Part shown: positions 8,079-16,232 of the stretch, piece after piece
Numbering within the stretch: the first letter of the stretch is position 1
Layout of the letters: each line of letters begins with the position of its first letter
Assembly: GCF_014655715.1 (NCBI RefSeq)
Contig: NZ_BNBM01000016.1
Coordinates: forward strand, 124,001 to 188,000
Direction: 5' to 3'
From: Streptomyces lanatus
Lineage (GTDB): Bacteria; Actinomycetota; Actinomycetes; Streptomycetales; Streptomycetaceae
Length of the DNA stretch: 64,000 bases
The notes under the pieces: model-generated
What the model was told of the DNA's origin: nothing
Database searches by the model: none
What the model saw: the letters and a program-made list of their open reading frames with translations, nothing else
Position numbers and translations under genes: made by a program

Positions 8079-9521
8079 GTGCGTTTCCTCAATGACATCC
8101 AGCCCCCGTACGACCTGACGTACGACGACGTCTTCATGGTCCCGAGCCGCAGCGCGGTCGGCTCACGTCAGGGCGTGGACCTCAGCTCCCCGGACGGCAC
8201 GGGCACCACGATCCCGCTGGTCGTCGCCAACATGACCGCCATCGCCGGCCGCCGTATGGCCGAGACGATGGCCCGGCGCGGCGGCCTGGTCGTCATCCCG
8301 CAGGACATCCCGATCGACGTCATCACCGAGGTCGTCAGCTGGGTGAAGAGCCGCCACCACGTCCTCGACACCCCGATCGTGCTGGCCCCGCACCAGACCG
8401 TCGCCGACGCGCTGGCCCTGCTGCCCAAGCGCGCCCACAACGCCGGTGTGGTCGTCGACGAGAACCACCGGCCGATCGGCGTGGTCACCGACGAGGACCT
8501 GTCCGGTGTGGACCGCTTCACCCAGCTCGAAGTGGTCATGTCCCGTGACCTGCTGCTCCTCGACGCCGACATCGACCCGCGCGAGGCCTTCAACACCCTC
8601 GACCACCACAACCGGCGCTACGCCCCGGCCGTCGACTCCGAGGGCCGCCTCGCCGGCATCCTGACCCGCAAGGGCGCCCTGCGCGCCACGCTGTACACGC
8701 CGGCCGTCGACGCGCAGGGCAAGCTGCGCATAGCGGCCGCCGTCGGTATCAACGGCGATGTGGCGGGCAAGGCCAAGCAGCTGCTCGACGCGGGCGTCGA
8801 CACCCTCGTCATCGACACGGCGCACGGCCACCAGGAGTCGATGATCGCCGCGATCCGGACCGTGCGGGCGCTCGACCCGCGGGTGCCGATCGTCGCGGGC
8901 AACATCGTCGCCGCGGAGGGTGTGCGGGATCTGATCGAGGCCGGCGCCGACATCATCAAGGTCGGTGTCGGACCCGGCGCGATGTGCACCACCCGCATGA
9001 TGACCGGCGTCGGCCGGCCGCAGTTCTCGGCGGTGCTGGAGTGCGCGGCCGAGGCGAAGAAGTACGGCAAGCATGTCTGGGCCGACGGTGGCGTCCGGCA
9101 CCCGCGTGACGTCGCCATGGCGCTCGCGGCCGGTGCGTCCAACGTCATGGTCGGCTCCTGGTTCGCGGGCACCTACGAGTCGCCGGGCGACCTCCAGCAG
9201 GACTCCAGTGGGCGGCTGTACAAGGAGTCGTTCGGCATGGCGTCCGCGCGGGCCGTGGCCAACCGTACGTCGGACGAGTCGTCGTACGACCGCGCCCGCA
9301 AGGCGCTCTTCGAGGAGGGCATCTCCACCTCCCGCATGTTCCTCGACCCGGCACGCCCCGGCGTGGAGGACCTGATCGACTCGATCATCGCGGGCGTCCG
9401 GTCGTCCTGCACCTACGCGGGCGCCGGCTCCCTGGAGGAGTTCGCCGAGAAGGCGGTCGTCGGCATCCAGAGCGCCGCGGGCTACGCGGAGGGGAAGCCG
9501 CTGCACGCCAGCTGGAGCTGA
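8079..9521 (+). CDS. guaB1: GuaB1-type IMPDH/GMP reductase family enzyme with CBS domains
   Basis: A 480-residue IMPDH/GMPR-fold protein. The barrel is interrupted by a CBS pair (about 85-205). The catalytic loop is GVGPGAMCTTRMM, with cysteine at about 303. The loop and C-terminus differ from true IMP dehydrogenases. This matches the actinobacterial GuaB1 group, whose mycobacterial member has been reported to act as a CBS-containing GMP reductase (GMP to IMP). I start it at GTG 8079 because the upstream GGGA is well spaced for it but only 1-2 nt from the alternative GTG 8070. IMP dehydrogenase activity is less likely. Confidence 0.85.
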   Translation: MRFLNDIQPPYDLTYDDVFMVPSRSAVGSRQGVDLSSPDGTGTTIPLVVANMTAIAGRRMAETMARRGGLVVIPQDIPIDVITEVVSWVKSRHHVLDTPIVLAPHQTVADALALLPKRAHNAGVVVDENHRPIGVVTDEDLSGVDRFTQLEVVMSRDLLLLDADIDPREAFNTLDHHNRRYAPAVDSEGRLAGILTRKGALRATLYTPAVDAQGKLRIAAAVGINGDVAGKAKQLLDAGVDTLVIDTAHGHQESMIAAIRTVRALDPRVPIVAGNIVAAEGVRDLIEAGADIIKVGVGPGAMCTTRMMTGVGRPQFSAVLECAAEAKKYGKHVWADGGVRHPRDVAMALAAGASNVMVGSWFAGTYESPGDLQQDSSGRLYKESFGMASARAVANRTSDESSYDRARKALFEEGISTSRMFLDPARPGVEDLIDSIIAGVRSSCTYAGAGSLEEFAEKAVVGIQSAAGYAEGKPLHASWS

Positions 9522-9554
9522 CGCACTGTCAACGCCGGTTCGCCGAAGGGGGCG

Positions 9555-9612
9555 GGGGCGGGTGTATGCGGGCGGCTGCGGATCGTCTGTGACCAGCCCC
9601 CGCACCCGCCCC
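9555..9612 (+). terminator. Possible terminator of guaB1
   Basis: GGGGCGGGTG (9555-9564) pairs with CACCCGCCCC (9603-9612), a 10-bp stem, but with a 38-nt loop, so the assignment is weak. Confidence 0.35.
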
Positions 9613-9663
9613 TGCAACGGTCGAAAGCCGTCGTGCAACGAACACTCATCCAGCCCCCATGAA

Positions 9664-9712
9664 CGCAATGATCTTGCGGGCATGCGCAAGGTTGCTGCAT
9701 TTCACCAGCAAC
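9664..9712. promoter_or_regulatory. Phased GCAA/TTGC inverted repeats, candidate Lrp operator
   Basis: Five half-sites lie in a row. CGCAA 9664-9668 with TTGCG 9674-9678, then CTTGCG 9673-9678 with CGCAAG 9685-9690, then GTTGCTG 9691-9697 with CAGCAAC 9706-9712. The last two palindromes are centred at 9681.5 and 9701.5, exactly 20 bp (about two helical turns) apart. They lie about 125-165 bp before the permease start, and the permease is followed by an Lrp/AsnC regulator, so an Lrp-type operator is the natural reading. Confidence 0.5.
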
Positions 9713-9836
9713 GTCACTCCTCGTAGGCTGTCGCCTCGTACGTGGCGTGGCAGGGACCCCGCTCGGTGGGTTCCTGCTGTCGCAGGGTGCCGCCGGTCCC
9801 TGTCGCCCTCACAGGCAGCGACGAAGGAGTCAGCGC

Positions 9837-11306
9837 GTGCTCGACCAAGGCGCACCCCCGCAGAACCGCCCCCAGACAGGCCCACCGTCCCCGGGCGTCG
9901 GCGCGCGCCTCATGCGTCGCAAGCCCGTGGAACACCTGGTCGCGGAGGGTGGCCAGGGCGAGGGAGGGTCCCTGCGGCGCTCCCTCGGCCTGTGGCAGCT
10001 CACCATGATCAGCATCGGTGCCACCCTCGGCACCGGCATCTTCGTCGTCCTCGGCGACGCCGTCCCGGAGGCCGGTCCCGCGGTCACCCTGGCCTTCGTG
10101 ATCGCCGGTCTCACGGCGCTCTTCTCGGCCCTCTCCTACGCCGAGCTGGCGGGCAGCATCCCGGTCGCGGGCTCCTCGTACTCGTATGCGTACGCAACGA
10201 TGGGCGAGCTGGTCGCCTGGGTCTGCGGCTGGTGTCTGGTGCTGGAGTACGGCGTCTCGGTGGCCGCCGTCGCCGTCGGCTGGGGCGAGTACCTCAACGA
10301 GCTGCTCGACGGGACGATAGGCGTCACCATCCCGTCCGTGCTGTCCTCCGCGCCCGGCGAGGGCGGGATCATCAACCTGCCCGCGCTGATCGTCGTCATG
10401 CTGGCGATGGTGTTCCTGCTCGGCGGCGTCCGTGAGTCCGCCCGCGCCAACACGATCATGGTCGCCGTCAAGATCGTCGCGCTGGTGCTGTTCTGCGCGG
10501 TCGGCTTCATGGGCTTCAAGTCCGGCAACTACGAGGACTTCATGCCGCTCGGCATGGCCGGTGTGAGCGCCGCGGGTGCCACCCTCTTCTTCTCCTACAT
10601 CGGCTTCGACGCCGCCTCTACCGCCGGTGAGGAGGCCAAGAACCCCAAGAAGGACCTGCCGCGCGCGATCATGCTCTCGCTGATCATCGTGACCACGCTG
10701 TACGTCCTCGTCGCTGGCGTCGCCGTCGGCGCCTGGAACTGGACCAAGTTCGAGGGCTCCGAGGCCTCCCTCGCCGCGATCATGAACGACGTCAGCGGCC
10801 AGTCCTACTGGGGCACGCTCCTCGCCCTCGGCGCCGTCATCTCCATCGCGAGCGTCGTCCTGACCGTGCTCTACGGCCAGACCCGCATCCTCTTCGCCAT
10901 GTCCCGGGACGGCCTGGTGCCCAAGGCGCTCGGCAAGGTCCACGCGAAGACCGGCGCGCCCCGCCTCAACACCGTCATCGTGTCCGTGTTCTGCGGCGCC
11001 CTCGCGGCCCTCATCCCGCTGGGCAAGCTCGTCGACGCCACCAGCATCGGCACGCTGTTCGCCTTCGCGCTGGTCAACATCGCGGTGATCGTGCTGCGCG
11101 TGAAGCGGCCGGAGCTCGAGCGCACGTTCAGGGTGCCGTTCGGGCCGGTGCTGCCGGTGCTGGGCTTCCTGTTCTGCGCGTACAACATGTTCAGCCTCGA
11201 CACCGTCACCTGGGTGGTCTTCGGGTGCTGGATGGCCGCCGGTCTCGTGTTCTACTTCCTGTACGGCTATCGCCGTTCCCGTCTTGCCACGCCAGAAGTG
11301 AAGTGA
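9837..11306 (+). CDS. APC-superfamily amino acid permease
   Basis: A 489-residue transporter with about 12 membrane helices. The first carries ISIGATLGTGIFVVLG, the APC-family substrate-binding loop, and a later one carries FFSYIGFDAASTAGEE, as in cationic amino acid transporters. GTG 9837 is chosen because AAGGAG (9824-9829) is 7 nt upstream; the longer frame from 9747 lacks support. An Lrp/AsnC gene starts 10 nt after the stop, so the two form an operon, and phased Lrp-like palindromes lie upstream. The substrate is probably an amino acid; which one cannot be told. Confidence 0.9.
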   Translation: MLDQGAPPQNRPQTGPPSPGVGARLMRRKPVEHLVAEGGQGEGGSLRRSLGLWQLTMISIGATLGTGIFVVLGDAVPEAGPAVTLAFVIAGLTALFSALSYAELAGSIPVAGSSYSYAYATMGELVAWVCGWCLVLEYGVSVAAVAVGWGEYLNELLDGTIGVTIPSVLSSAPGEGGIINLPALIVVMLAMVFLLGGVRESARANTIMVAVKIVALVLFCAVGFMGFKSGNYEDFMPLGMAGVSAAGATLFFSYIGFDAASTAGEEAKNPKKDLPRAIMLSLIIVTTLYVLVAGVAVGAWNWTKFEGSEASLAAIMNDVSGQSYWGTLLALGAVISIASVVLTVLYGQTRILFAMSRDGLVPKALGKVHAKTGAPRLNTVIVSVFCGALAALIPLGKLVDATSIGTLFAFALVNIAVIVLRVKRPELERTFRVPFGPVLPVLGFLFCAYNMFSLDTVTWVVFGCWMAAGLVFYFLYGYRRSRLATPEVK

Positions 11307-11316
11307 ACCACCCGCA

Positions 11317-11769
11317 GTGCTGAACGATCTCGACGAACGCATCGTGCACGCCCTCGCCGAGGACGCCCGCCGCTCCTACGCGGACATCGGGCAACTCGTC
11401 GGCCTGTCCGCGCCCGCCGTGAAACGGCGCGTGGACCGGCTGCGCGCCACCGGAGCCATCACCGGGTTCACCGTACGGGTGGATCCCTCCGCCCTCGGGT
11501 GGGAGACCGAAGGGTTCGTCGAGATCTACTGCCGGCACAACACCTCGCCGGAGACGATTCGGCGGGGGCTCGAGCGGTATCAGGAGGTTGTGGCCGCGTC
11601 GACCGTCACCGGTGAGGCGGATGCGGTGGTGCAGGTCTTCGCCTCTGACATGCGGCATTTCGAGCGGGTGCTTGAGCGGATCGCCGGGGAGCCGTTCGTG
11701 GAGCGGACGAAGTCCGTGCTGGTGCTTTCGCCTTTGTTGCGGCGGTTCTCTTCTGGGTCGCCTACGTAG
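11317..11769 (+). CDS. Lrp/AsnC-family regulator, partner of the permease
   Basis: 150 residues. The N-terminal winged HTH is LDERIVHALAEDARRSYADIGQLVGLSAPAVKRRVDRL in register (about 3-45), followed by a RAM (ligand-binding) domain with the TGEADAVVQV segment. It starts at GTG 11317, 10 nt after the permease, and likely controls it in response to the transported amino acid. The 3' end overlaps the converging gene by 8 nt. Confidence 0.9.
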   Translation: MLNDLDERIVHALAEDARRSYADIGQLVGLSAPAVKRRVDRLRATGAITGFTVRVDPSALGWETEGFVEIYCRHNTSPETIRRGLERYQEVVAASTVTGEADAVVQVFASDMRHFERVLERIAGEPFVERTKSVLVLSPLLRRFSSGSPT

Positions 11770-12181
11770 TCTTTCGGCTGCGGCTGGGTGGGGGCTTGTC
11801 GCGCAGTTCCCCGCGCCCCTGGACGGCGTTCTTGCGGACCTTCTTCAGCATGTGCCGGACGACCAGTGCATGGGCGCCGGTACCGATGACGAGCCCTCGG
11901 TAGACGGTGCCCGCCCGGCCCGGGAACCTCGCCCTTGTCTCCGCCCGAAGACGAGTGCGGCCCCGGGGCGTCTTGTCCAGGTGGAAGAGCAGGGCGTACG
12001 TCGAGAACGGATGGCGGCCCACGTAGGCCAGCTCCTTGCCAGGGATCGACACCGCCACGCGGAAGCCCCGGGAGCCGGTCATCAAGGCGCCAAGTTCGTG
12101 CCAGACGGCGTCGGTGTTCGCCTCGACGAGCGTCGTGTGTTCGTCGACGAACGGCAGGGCCGGGATCTCGGTGGCGTCCAT
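11762..12181 (-). CDS. Uncharacterised 139-aa protein (possibly SRPBCC/DUF2867-like)
   Basis: I do not recognise this with confidence. It is a soluble protein with alternating strands and a long C-terminal helix (ARFPGRAGTVYRGLVIGTGAHALVVRHMLKKVRKNA). That layout is seen in Streptomyces proteins annotated as DUF2867 or START/SRPBCC-like (helix-grip) folds. The tail is basic (PPPSRSRKTT). It begins at ATG 12181, downstream of gntR and behind a hairpin, so it is probably a separate unit. No signal peptide or membrane helix is evident. Confidence 0.65.
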   Translation of the reverse strand: MDATEIPALPFVDEHTTLVEANTDAVWHELGALMTGSRGFRVAVSIPGKELAYVGRHPFSTYALLFHLDKTPRGRTRLRAETRARFPGRAGTVYRGLVIGTGAHALVVRHMLKKVRKNAVQGRGELRDKPPPSRSRKTT

Positions 12182-12212
12182 GGGGGAAGTCTCGCCCGGC
12201 CGTCCGTGCCGT

Positions 12213-12236
12213 GGCCTCCTCCGGCAGGTGGAGGCC
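12213..12236 (-). terminator. Hairpin after gntR
   Basis: GGCCTCC (12213-12219) pairs with GGAGGCC (12230-12236) over a 10-nt loop, between the gntR stop and the next minus-strand gene. Confidence 0.55.
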
Positions 12237-12258
12237 GATAGCCGTTCGGGGGAGGGGC

Positions 12259-12999
12259 TCAGTCCGCCGTCTTGCGGGCCAGGGCGTTGTTGTCGATCGA
12301 GTTGTGCACGCTGAAGCTCACCGCGTCCGAGCGGTAGCGGTCGTCCGACCACTCCACGGGGCGGCCCTCGCGCGTCGTCGTCACGCGTCGTACCCGCAGG
12401 AGGGGGCTGGTGCGGCGGATGCCGAGCAACTCGGCGTCCTGGGCGCCGGCTGACACCGCGTCGATGACGTGCTCGCCGTAGGCGAAGACCAACCCCGTGT
12501 CGTCGTACAGGCGTTGGGTGACGGACGGGCACTCGGGCTCTATCGCCTCGACGGCCGGGGAGATCCAGTCCGCGTAGACCGTGCGCTCCAGGAGCACCGG
12601 TTCGCCGTCCAGGCCGCGCACCCGCAGTACGTGCAACACCGGGGTACCGGCGGTCAGTTGGAGGCGTATCGCGTCCTCCTTCGTCGCCGGGCGGTACTCC
12701 TGGGTGACCACGTGGCCGGTCGCCTCCCGGCCCATCGCGTTCGCCCACTGGGCGAAGCTGCGCAGTTCGGCGAAGCTCTGGCTGCGGCGGCTGGCCAGCA
12801 CGACGCGGCGGGCGCCCTGGCGCGAGCCGATGAGGCCCTCGGCGGTCAGGGTGGCGACGGCCTGACGGACCGTGCCGCGTGAGACGCCGTAGTGGGCCGC
12901 GAGGTCGGTCTCGGCCGGCAGCAGGGAGCCGACCGTGTACTCCTCGCGGTCGATCGCCCGGCGCAGCTCGTCGGCGATCTCCTCGTGTCGCGCCGTCAT
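12259..12999 (-). CDS. GntR/HutC-family regulator of the divergent ABC operon
   Basis: 246 residues. An N-terminal GntR winged HTH (LLPAETDLAAHYGVSRGTVRQAVATL, about 25-55) is followed by a UTRA effector domain (about 85-230) containing VLLERTVYADWISP. The start ATG 12999 has AGGGGA just upstream. It is divergent from an ABC importer operon, and the gap holds an 18-bp palindrome of the kind bound by HutC-type GntR proteins. It is therefore probably the local repressor, induced by the imported substrate or its phosphorylated product. Confidence 0.9.
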   Translation of the reverse strand: MTARHEEIADELRRAIDREEYTVGSLLPAETDLAAHYGVSRGTVRQAVATLTAEGLIGSRQGARRVVLASRRSQSFAELRSFAQWANAMGREATGHVVTQEYRPATKEDAIRLQLTAGTPVLHVLRVRGLDGEPVLLERTVYADWISPAVEAIEPECPSVTQRLYDDTGLVFAYGEHVIDAVSAGAQDAELLGIRRTSPLLRVRRVTTTREGRPVEWSDDRYRSDAVSFSVHNSIDNNALARKTAD

Positions 13000-13150
13000 G
13001 CTTCCCCTCTGAGTCGGTTGCTGTGCACAGCGTGACCAGCCTAATCGAGACCGTCCAGTGATCCGTGTCGTGGGGAGTGTGCAGAAATTCAGGGCTGAGG
13101 CTTTCGCCAGTGTTAACCGACGTGTCACCATCGGCGGGCCTACTGGGGCC

Positions 13151-13168
13151 AACTTGTTCAGACAAGTT
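13151..13168. promoter_or_regulatory. GntR-type operator before the ABC operon
   Basis: AACTTGTTCAGACAAGTT: two 7-bp arms (13151-13157 and 13162-13168) around TCAG, perfectly inverted, 57 bp before the lipoprotein start. The shape, with TTGT/ACAA arms, is like sites of HutC-subfamily regulators. It lies between gntR and the operon it probably controls. Confidence 0.65.
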
Positions 13169-13224
13169 CGAGATCTTTCCTGGGCAAGATCCTCCTGCAC
13201 CCTCGCGCGTCCCCTGGAGAAACC

Positions 13225-14382
13225 GTGTCCGTTTCCGTGCCGAGAAACGCCGCCCTCGGCGGTGCCCTCGCCGTTGTCGCCGCGCTCGCCCTGAGCGCCT
13301 GTGGCGCCGCCCCCGACAACGCGTCCACCACCGCCGAAGGCAAGAACGCCGCCACCGCCACCTCCGCCGCCGACCTCGGCGGCATGGACAAGCTGGTCGA
13401 GGCGGCCAAGAAGGAGGGCAAGCTCAACGCGATCGCCCTGCCGCGTGACTGGGCCAACTACGGCGCCCTCATCGACGGCTTCCAGAAGAAGTACGGCATC
13501 AAGGTCGAGGTCGACAATCCGGACGGGTCCAGCCAGGAGGAGATCAGCGCGGTCACCACGCTGAAGGGCCAGGACCGTGCGCCCGACGTGCTGGACCTCG
13601 GGCAGTCGTTCGCGCTGAGCGGGGCCCAGCAGGGACTGTTCGCCAGCTACAAGGTGGTGTCGTTCGGCGACATTCCGGCGGCGCAGAAGGACGCGCAGGC
13701 CCGTTGGTACAACGACTACGGCGGCTACATCTCCATCGGCTGTGACGCGAAGCGCGTCAAGAAGTGCCCGGCCACCTTCAAGGATCTGCTGAAGCCGCAG
13801 TACAAGAGCCAGGTCGCGCTCAACGGCAATCCCACCAAGTCGGGTTCGGCCTTCGCCGGGGTGTGGGCGGCGGCCCTGGCGAACGGCGGCTCGTTCGACG
13901 ACCTGCAGCCCGGCATCGACTTCTTCGCCGAACTGAAGAAGAACGGCAACTTCACGCCGGTCGAGTCGACCCCGGCCACCGTCGAGAAGGGCGAGACGCC
14001 CATCACCATCGACTGGGACTACCTGAACGCCGGATACGCGGAGGAGTTCAAGTCCAAGGGCCTGGACTGGAAGGTCGCCGTCCCCGCCGACGGCAAGTTC
14101 TCCCAGTACTACTCGCAGGCCATCAACAAGGACGCCCCGCATCCGGCGGCCGCCCGGCTCTGGCAGGAGTACCTCTACAGCGCCGAGGGCCAGAACCTCT
14201 GGCTCAAGGGGTACGCCCGCCCGGCCCTCATGCCCGCCATGGAGAAGGCCGGCACCCTCGACAAGACCGCCGCGGCCAAGCTGCCCGAGGTCTCGGGCAC
14301 GGCGGCCTTCCCGACCGAGGCCCAGCAGGGCAAGGCCAAGGAAGTCCTCGGCGCCGGCTGGGGCAAGGCTGTCTCCGGATGA
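13225..14382 (+). CDS. ABC importer substrate-binding lipoprotein
   Basis: A 385-residue lipoprotein. The signal peptide ends in the lipobox LSAC with the lipidated cysteine at C26. A type-II binding fold follows (family of iron, polyamine, thiamine and 2-aminoethylphosphonate binding proteins), including the ITIDWDYLNAGY strand in the second lobe. GTG 13225 has GGAG 5 nt upstream. The first permease begins inside its stop codon (ATGA). No tyrosine set typical of ferric-binding proteins stands out. Combined with the phosphatase/phosphodiesterase fusion at the operon end, an organophosphate ligand is my preferred guess. Confidence 0.9.
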   Translation: MSVSVPRNAALGGALAVVAALALSACGAAPDNASTTAEGKNAATATSAADLGGMDKLVEAAKKEGKLNAIALPRDWANYGALIDGFQKKYGIKVEVDNPDGSSQEEISAVTTLKGQDRAPDVLDLGQSFALSGAQQGLFASYKVVSFGDIPAAQKDAQARWYNDYGGYISIGCDAKRVKKCPATFKDLLKPQYKSQVALNGNPTKSGSAFAGVWAAALANGGSFDDLQPGIDFFAELKKNGNFTPVESTPATVEKGETPITIDWDYLNAGYAEEFKSKGLDWKVAVPADGKFSQYYSQAINKDAPHPAAARLWQEYLYSAEGQNLWLKGYARPALMPAMEKAGTLDKTAAAKLPEVSGTAAFPTEAQQGKAKEVLGAGWGKAVSG

Positions 14383-15377
14383 CGGCCGATACCGATGCGA
14401 CGGATGCCGGGGCGGCCGCGACCGATGTGACCGAGCCCGGCGCGACCCCGACCGCGACCGACACGACCGTCACCCCCGCCACCTCCGCGCACCCCGGCCC
14501 CGACGCCGCCGCGCCCGCCGCCCGCTCCGGGCGGCGGCGCCGCGTCGGGGGCGGGCTCGCCGTCGTCCCGCTGCTCGCCTTCGTGGCGCTCGCCTTCGGG
14601 ATCCCCGCCCTGGCCATGCTGGACGGCGCCTTCACCGTCAAGGACCCGGTCACGGGGGCCAGTTCGTACGGGGTGGCCAATGTGACCGCCTCGGTGCAGG
14701 GCGCGTATCTCACTGCCCTGATCGGCAGCGTGAAGCTCTCCGCCTTCTCCGCGGCGATCGGCGTGGTGTGCGGGCTGCTTCTCGCGCAGGCCGTGGTGAC
14801 TTCACGCTCCCGCGTGCTGCGTGAGGCCGTGCTCACCGCCTCCGGGGTGCTCGCCAACTTCGGCGGCGTCCCGCTGGCCTTCGCCTTCGTCGCCACGCTC
14901 GGCAACTCGGGCTTCCTCACCCGTCGCCTGGACCTGACCGACAAGGGCTGGAGCCTCTACAGCTTCTCCGGGCTGACGCTGGCGTATCTGTACTTCCTGA
15001 TCCCGCTGATGGTCCTCACCATCACCCCGGCGCTCGAAGGACTGCGGACCCAGTGGCGTGAGGCCGCCCGGAACAACGGCGCCACCAACGCCCAGTACTG
15101 GCGGCATGTCGCGCTGCCCGTGCTCGCCCCCTCGCTGCTCGGCGGCTTCGTGCTGCTCTTCGGCAGCGCGTTCGCCGCGTACGCCACCGCGGCCGCCATG
15201 GTCGGCAGCTCGATCCCGCTGGTCACCCTGCAGATCGCCGACGCCCTCGCCGGCAACGTCCTGGTCGGCCAGGAGAACGTCGCGCTGGCCCTGAGCCTGG
15301 ACATGGTCCTGGTGGCGGGCCTCGTGATGGCCGTGTACCTGCCCCTGCAACGACGGAGTGCCCGATGGCTCGCCTGA
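14379..15377 (+). CDS. ABC importer permease 1
   Basis: 332 residues. A Thr/Ala/Pro-rich cytoplasmic N-terminus of about 55 residues precedes six membrane helices. The EAA loop for ATPase docking is visible (EAARNNGATNAQYWRHVALP). ATG 14379 overlaps the stop of the binding protein by 4 nt, so translation is coupled. It pairs with the next permease, which starts 13 nt before this gene ends. Confidence 0.9.
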   Translation: MTADTDATDAGAAATDVTEPGATPTATDTTVTPATSAHPGPDAAAPAARSGRRRRVGGGLAVVPLLAFVALAFGIPALAMLDGAFTVKDPVTGASSYGVANVTASVQGAYLTALIGSVKLSAFSAAIGVVCGLLLAQAVVTSRSRVLREAVLTASGVLANFGGVPLAFAFVATLGNSGFLTRRLDLTDKGWSLYSFSGLTLAYLYFLIPLMVLTITPALEGLRTQWREAARNNGATNAQYWRHVALPVLAPSLLGGFVLLFGSAFAAYATAAAMVGSSIPLVTLQIADALAGNVLVGQENVALALSLDMVLVAGLVMAVYLPLQRRSARWLA

Positions 15378-16207
15378 CCGGTCGCGGCTTCGGGAAGGTC
15401 CGCCCCGGGCGCGGTGTCGTCCTGCTGTGCGCCGCGGTCTACTTCCTGCTGCCGCTCGCCGCTTCCGTGATCTTCACGGTCGACGTACCGGGCCAGGGGG
15501 TGAACTTCGACGTCTACGAGCAGATCCTCGGCGCCGAAGGCTTCGTCTCCAGCCTGCTGCTCTCCCTCGAACTGGCCGCCGCCACCATCGCGTTGGTCCT
15601 GCTGCTGATGGTGCCCGCGATGGTCGCCCTGCGCCTCGGTGCGCGGCGGCTGCGCCCGGTCGTGGAGATCGTCTGTGCGCTGCCGCTGGTCCTGCCGCCG
15701 ATCGCCTTCGTCGCGGGCATCGCCACGGTGCTGAAGTGGGGGCCCGAGTACTTCTCGACCACCCCGCTGTTCCAGACCTTCGTGGCCGTCCAGAACCCCG
15801 ACTTCCCCGTCGTACTCGTCCTCGCCTACACCGTGATGGCGCTGCCGTTCGTGTACCGGGCGCTGGACGCCGGCCTGCGGTCGATCGACGTACCCACCCT
15901 GGTGGAGGCGGCCCGCAACTGCGGCGCCGGCTGGGCGCAGGCGCTGGTCCGGGCGGTGCTGCCCAACCTGCGCGGGGCCCTGCTGAACGCCTCGTTCCTC
16001 ACGCTGGCACTGGTGCTCGGCGAGTTCACCGTCGCCCAGATCCTGAAGTTCCGGCCCTTCGCCGTCTGGATCGTCGGCATCGGCGGCTCAGAGGCGCAGA
16101 TGTCCGTGGCGGTGTCCGTCCTCAGCCTGTTCGTGACCTGGCTGCTGCTCCTCGCCATCGCCGCCGCCGGCGGGCGCACACCCTCCCCGACCACCACCGA
16201 GAAGTGA
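15365..16207 (+). CDS. ABC importer permease 2
   Basis: 280 residues, six predicted membrane helices, with an EAA motif (EAARNCGAGWAQALVRAVLP). It overlaps permease 1 by 13 nt and precedes the ATPase by 25 nt. The two-permease, one-ATPase layout is the standard one for this importer class. Confidence 0.9.
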   Translation: MARLTGRGFGKVRPGRGVVLLCAAVYFLLPLAASVIFTVDVPGQGVNFDVYEQILGAEGFVSSLLLSLELAAATIALVLLLMVPAMVALRLGARRLRPVVEIVCALPLVLPPIAFVAGIATVLKWGPEYFSTTPLFQTFVAVQNPDFPVVLVLAYTVMALPFVYRALDAGLRSIDVPTLVEAARNCGAGWAQALVRAVLPNLRGALLNASFLTLALVLGEFTVAQILKFRPFAVWIVGIGGSEAQMSVAVSVLSLFVTWLLLLAIAAAGGRTPSPTTTEK

Positions 16208-16232
16208 TCCGAGCCCAGAGGTGACCCGGAAG

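Noticed and set aside
12259..14142. 627-codon minus frame joining gntR to the antisense of the lipoprotein gene
   Set aside because: The GntR protein has a natural start with a ribosome binding site at 12999; the upstream part is shadow of the lipoprotein gene.
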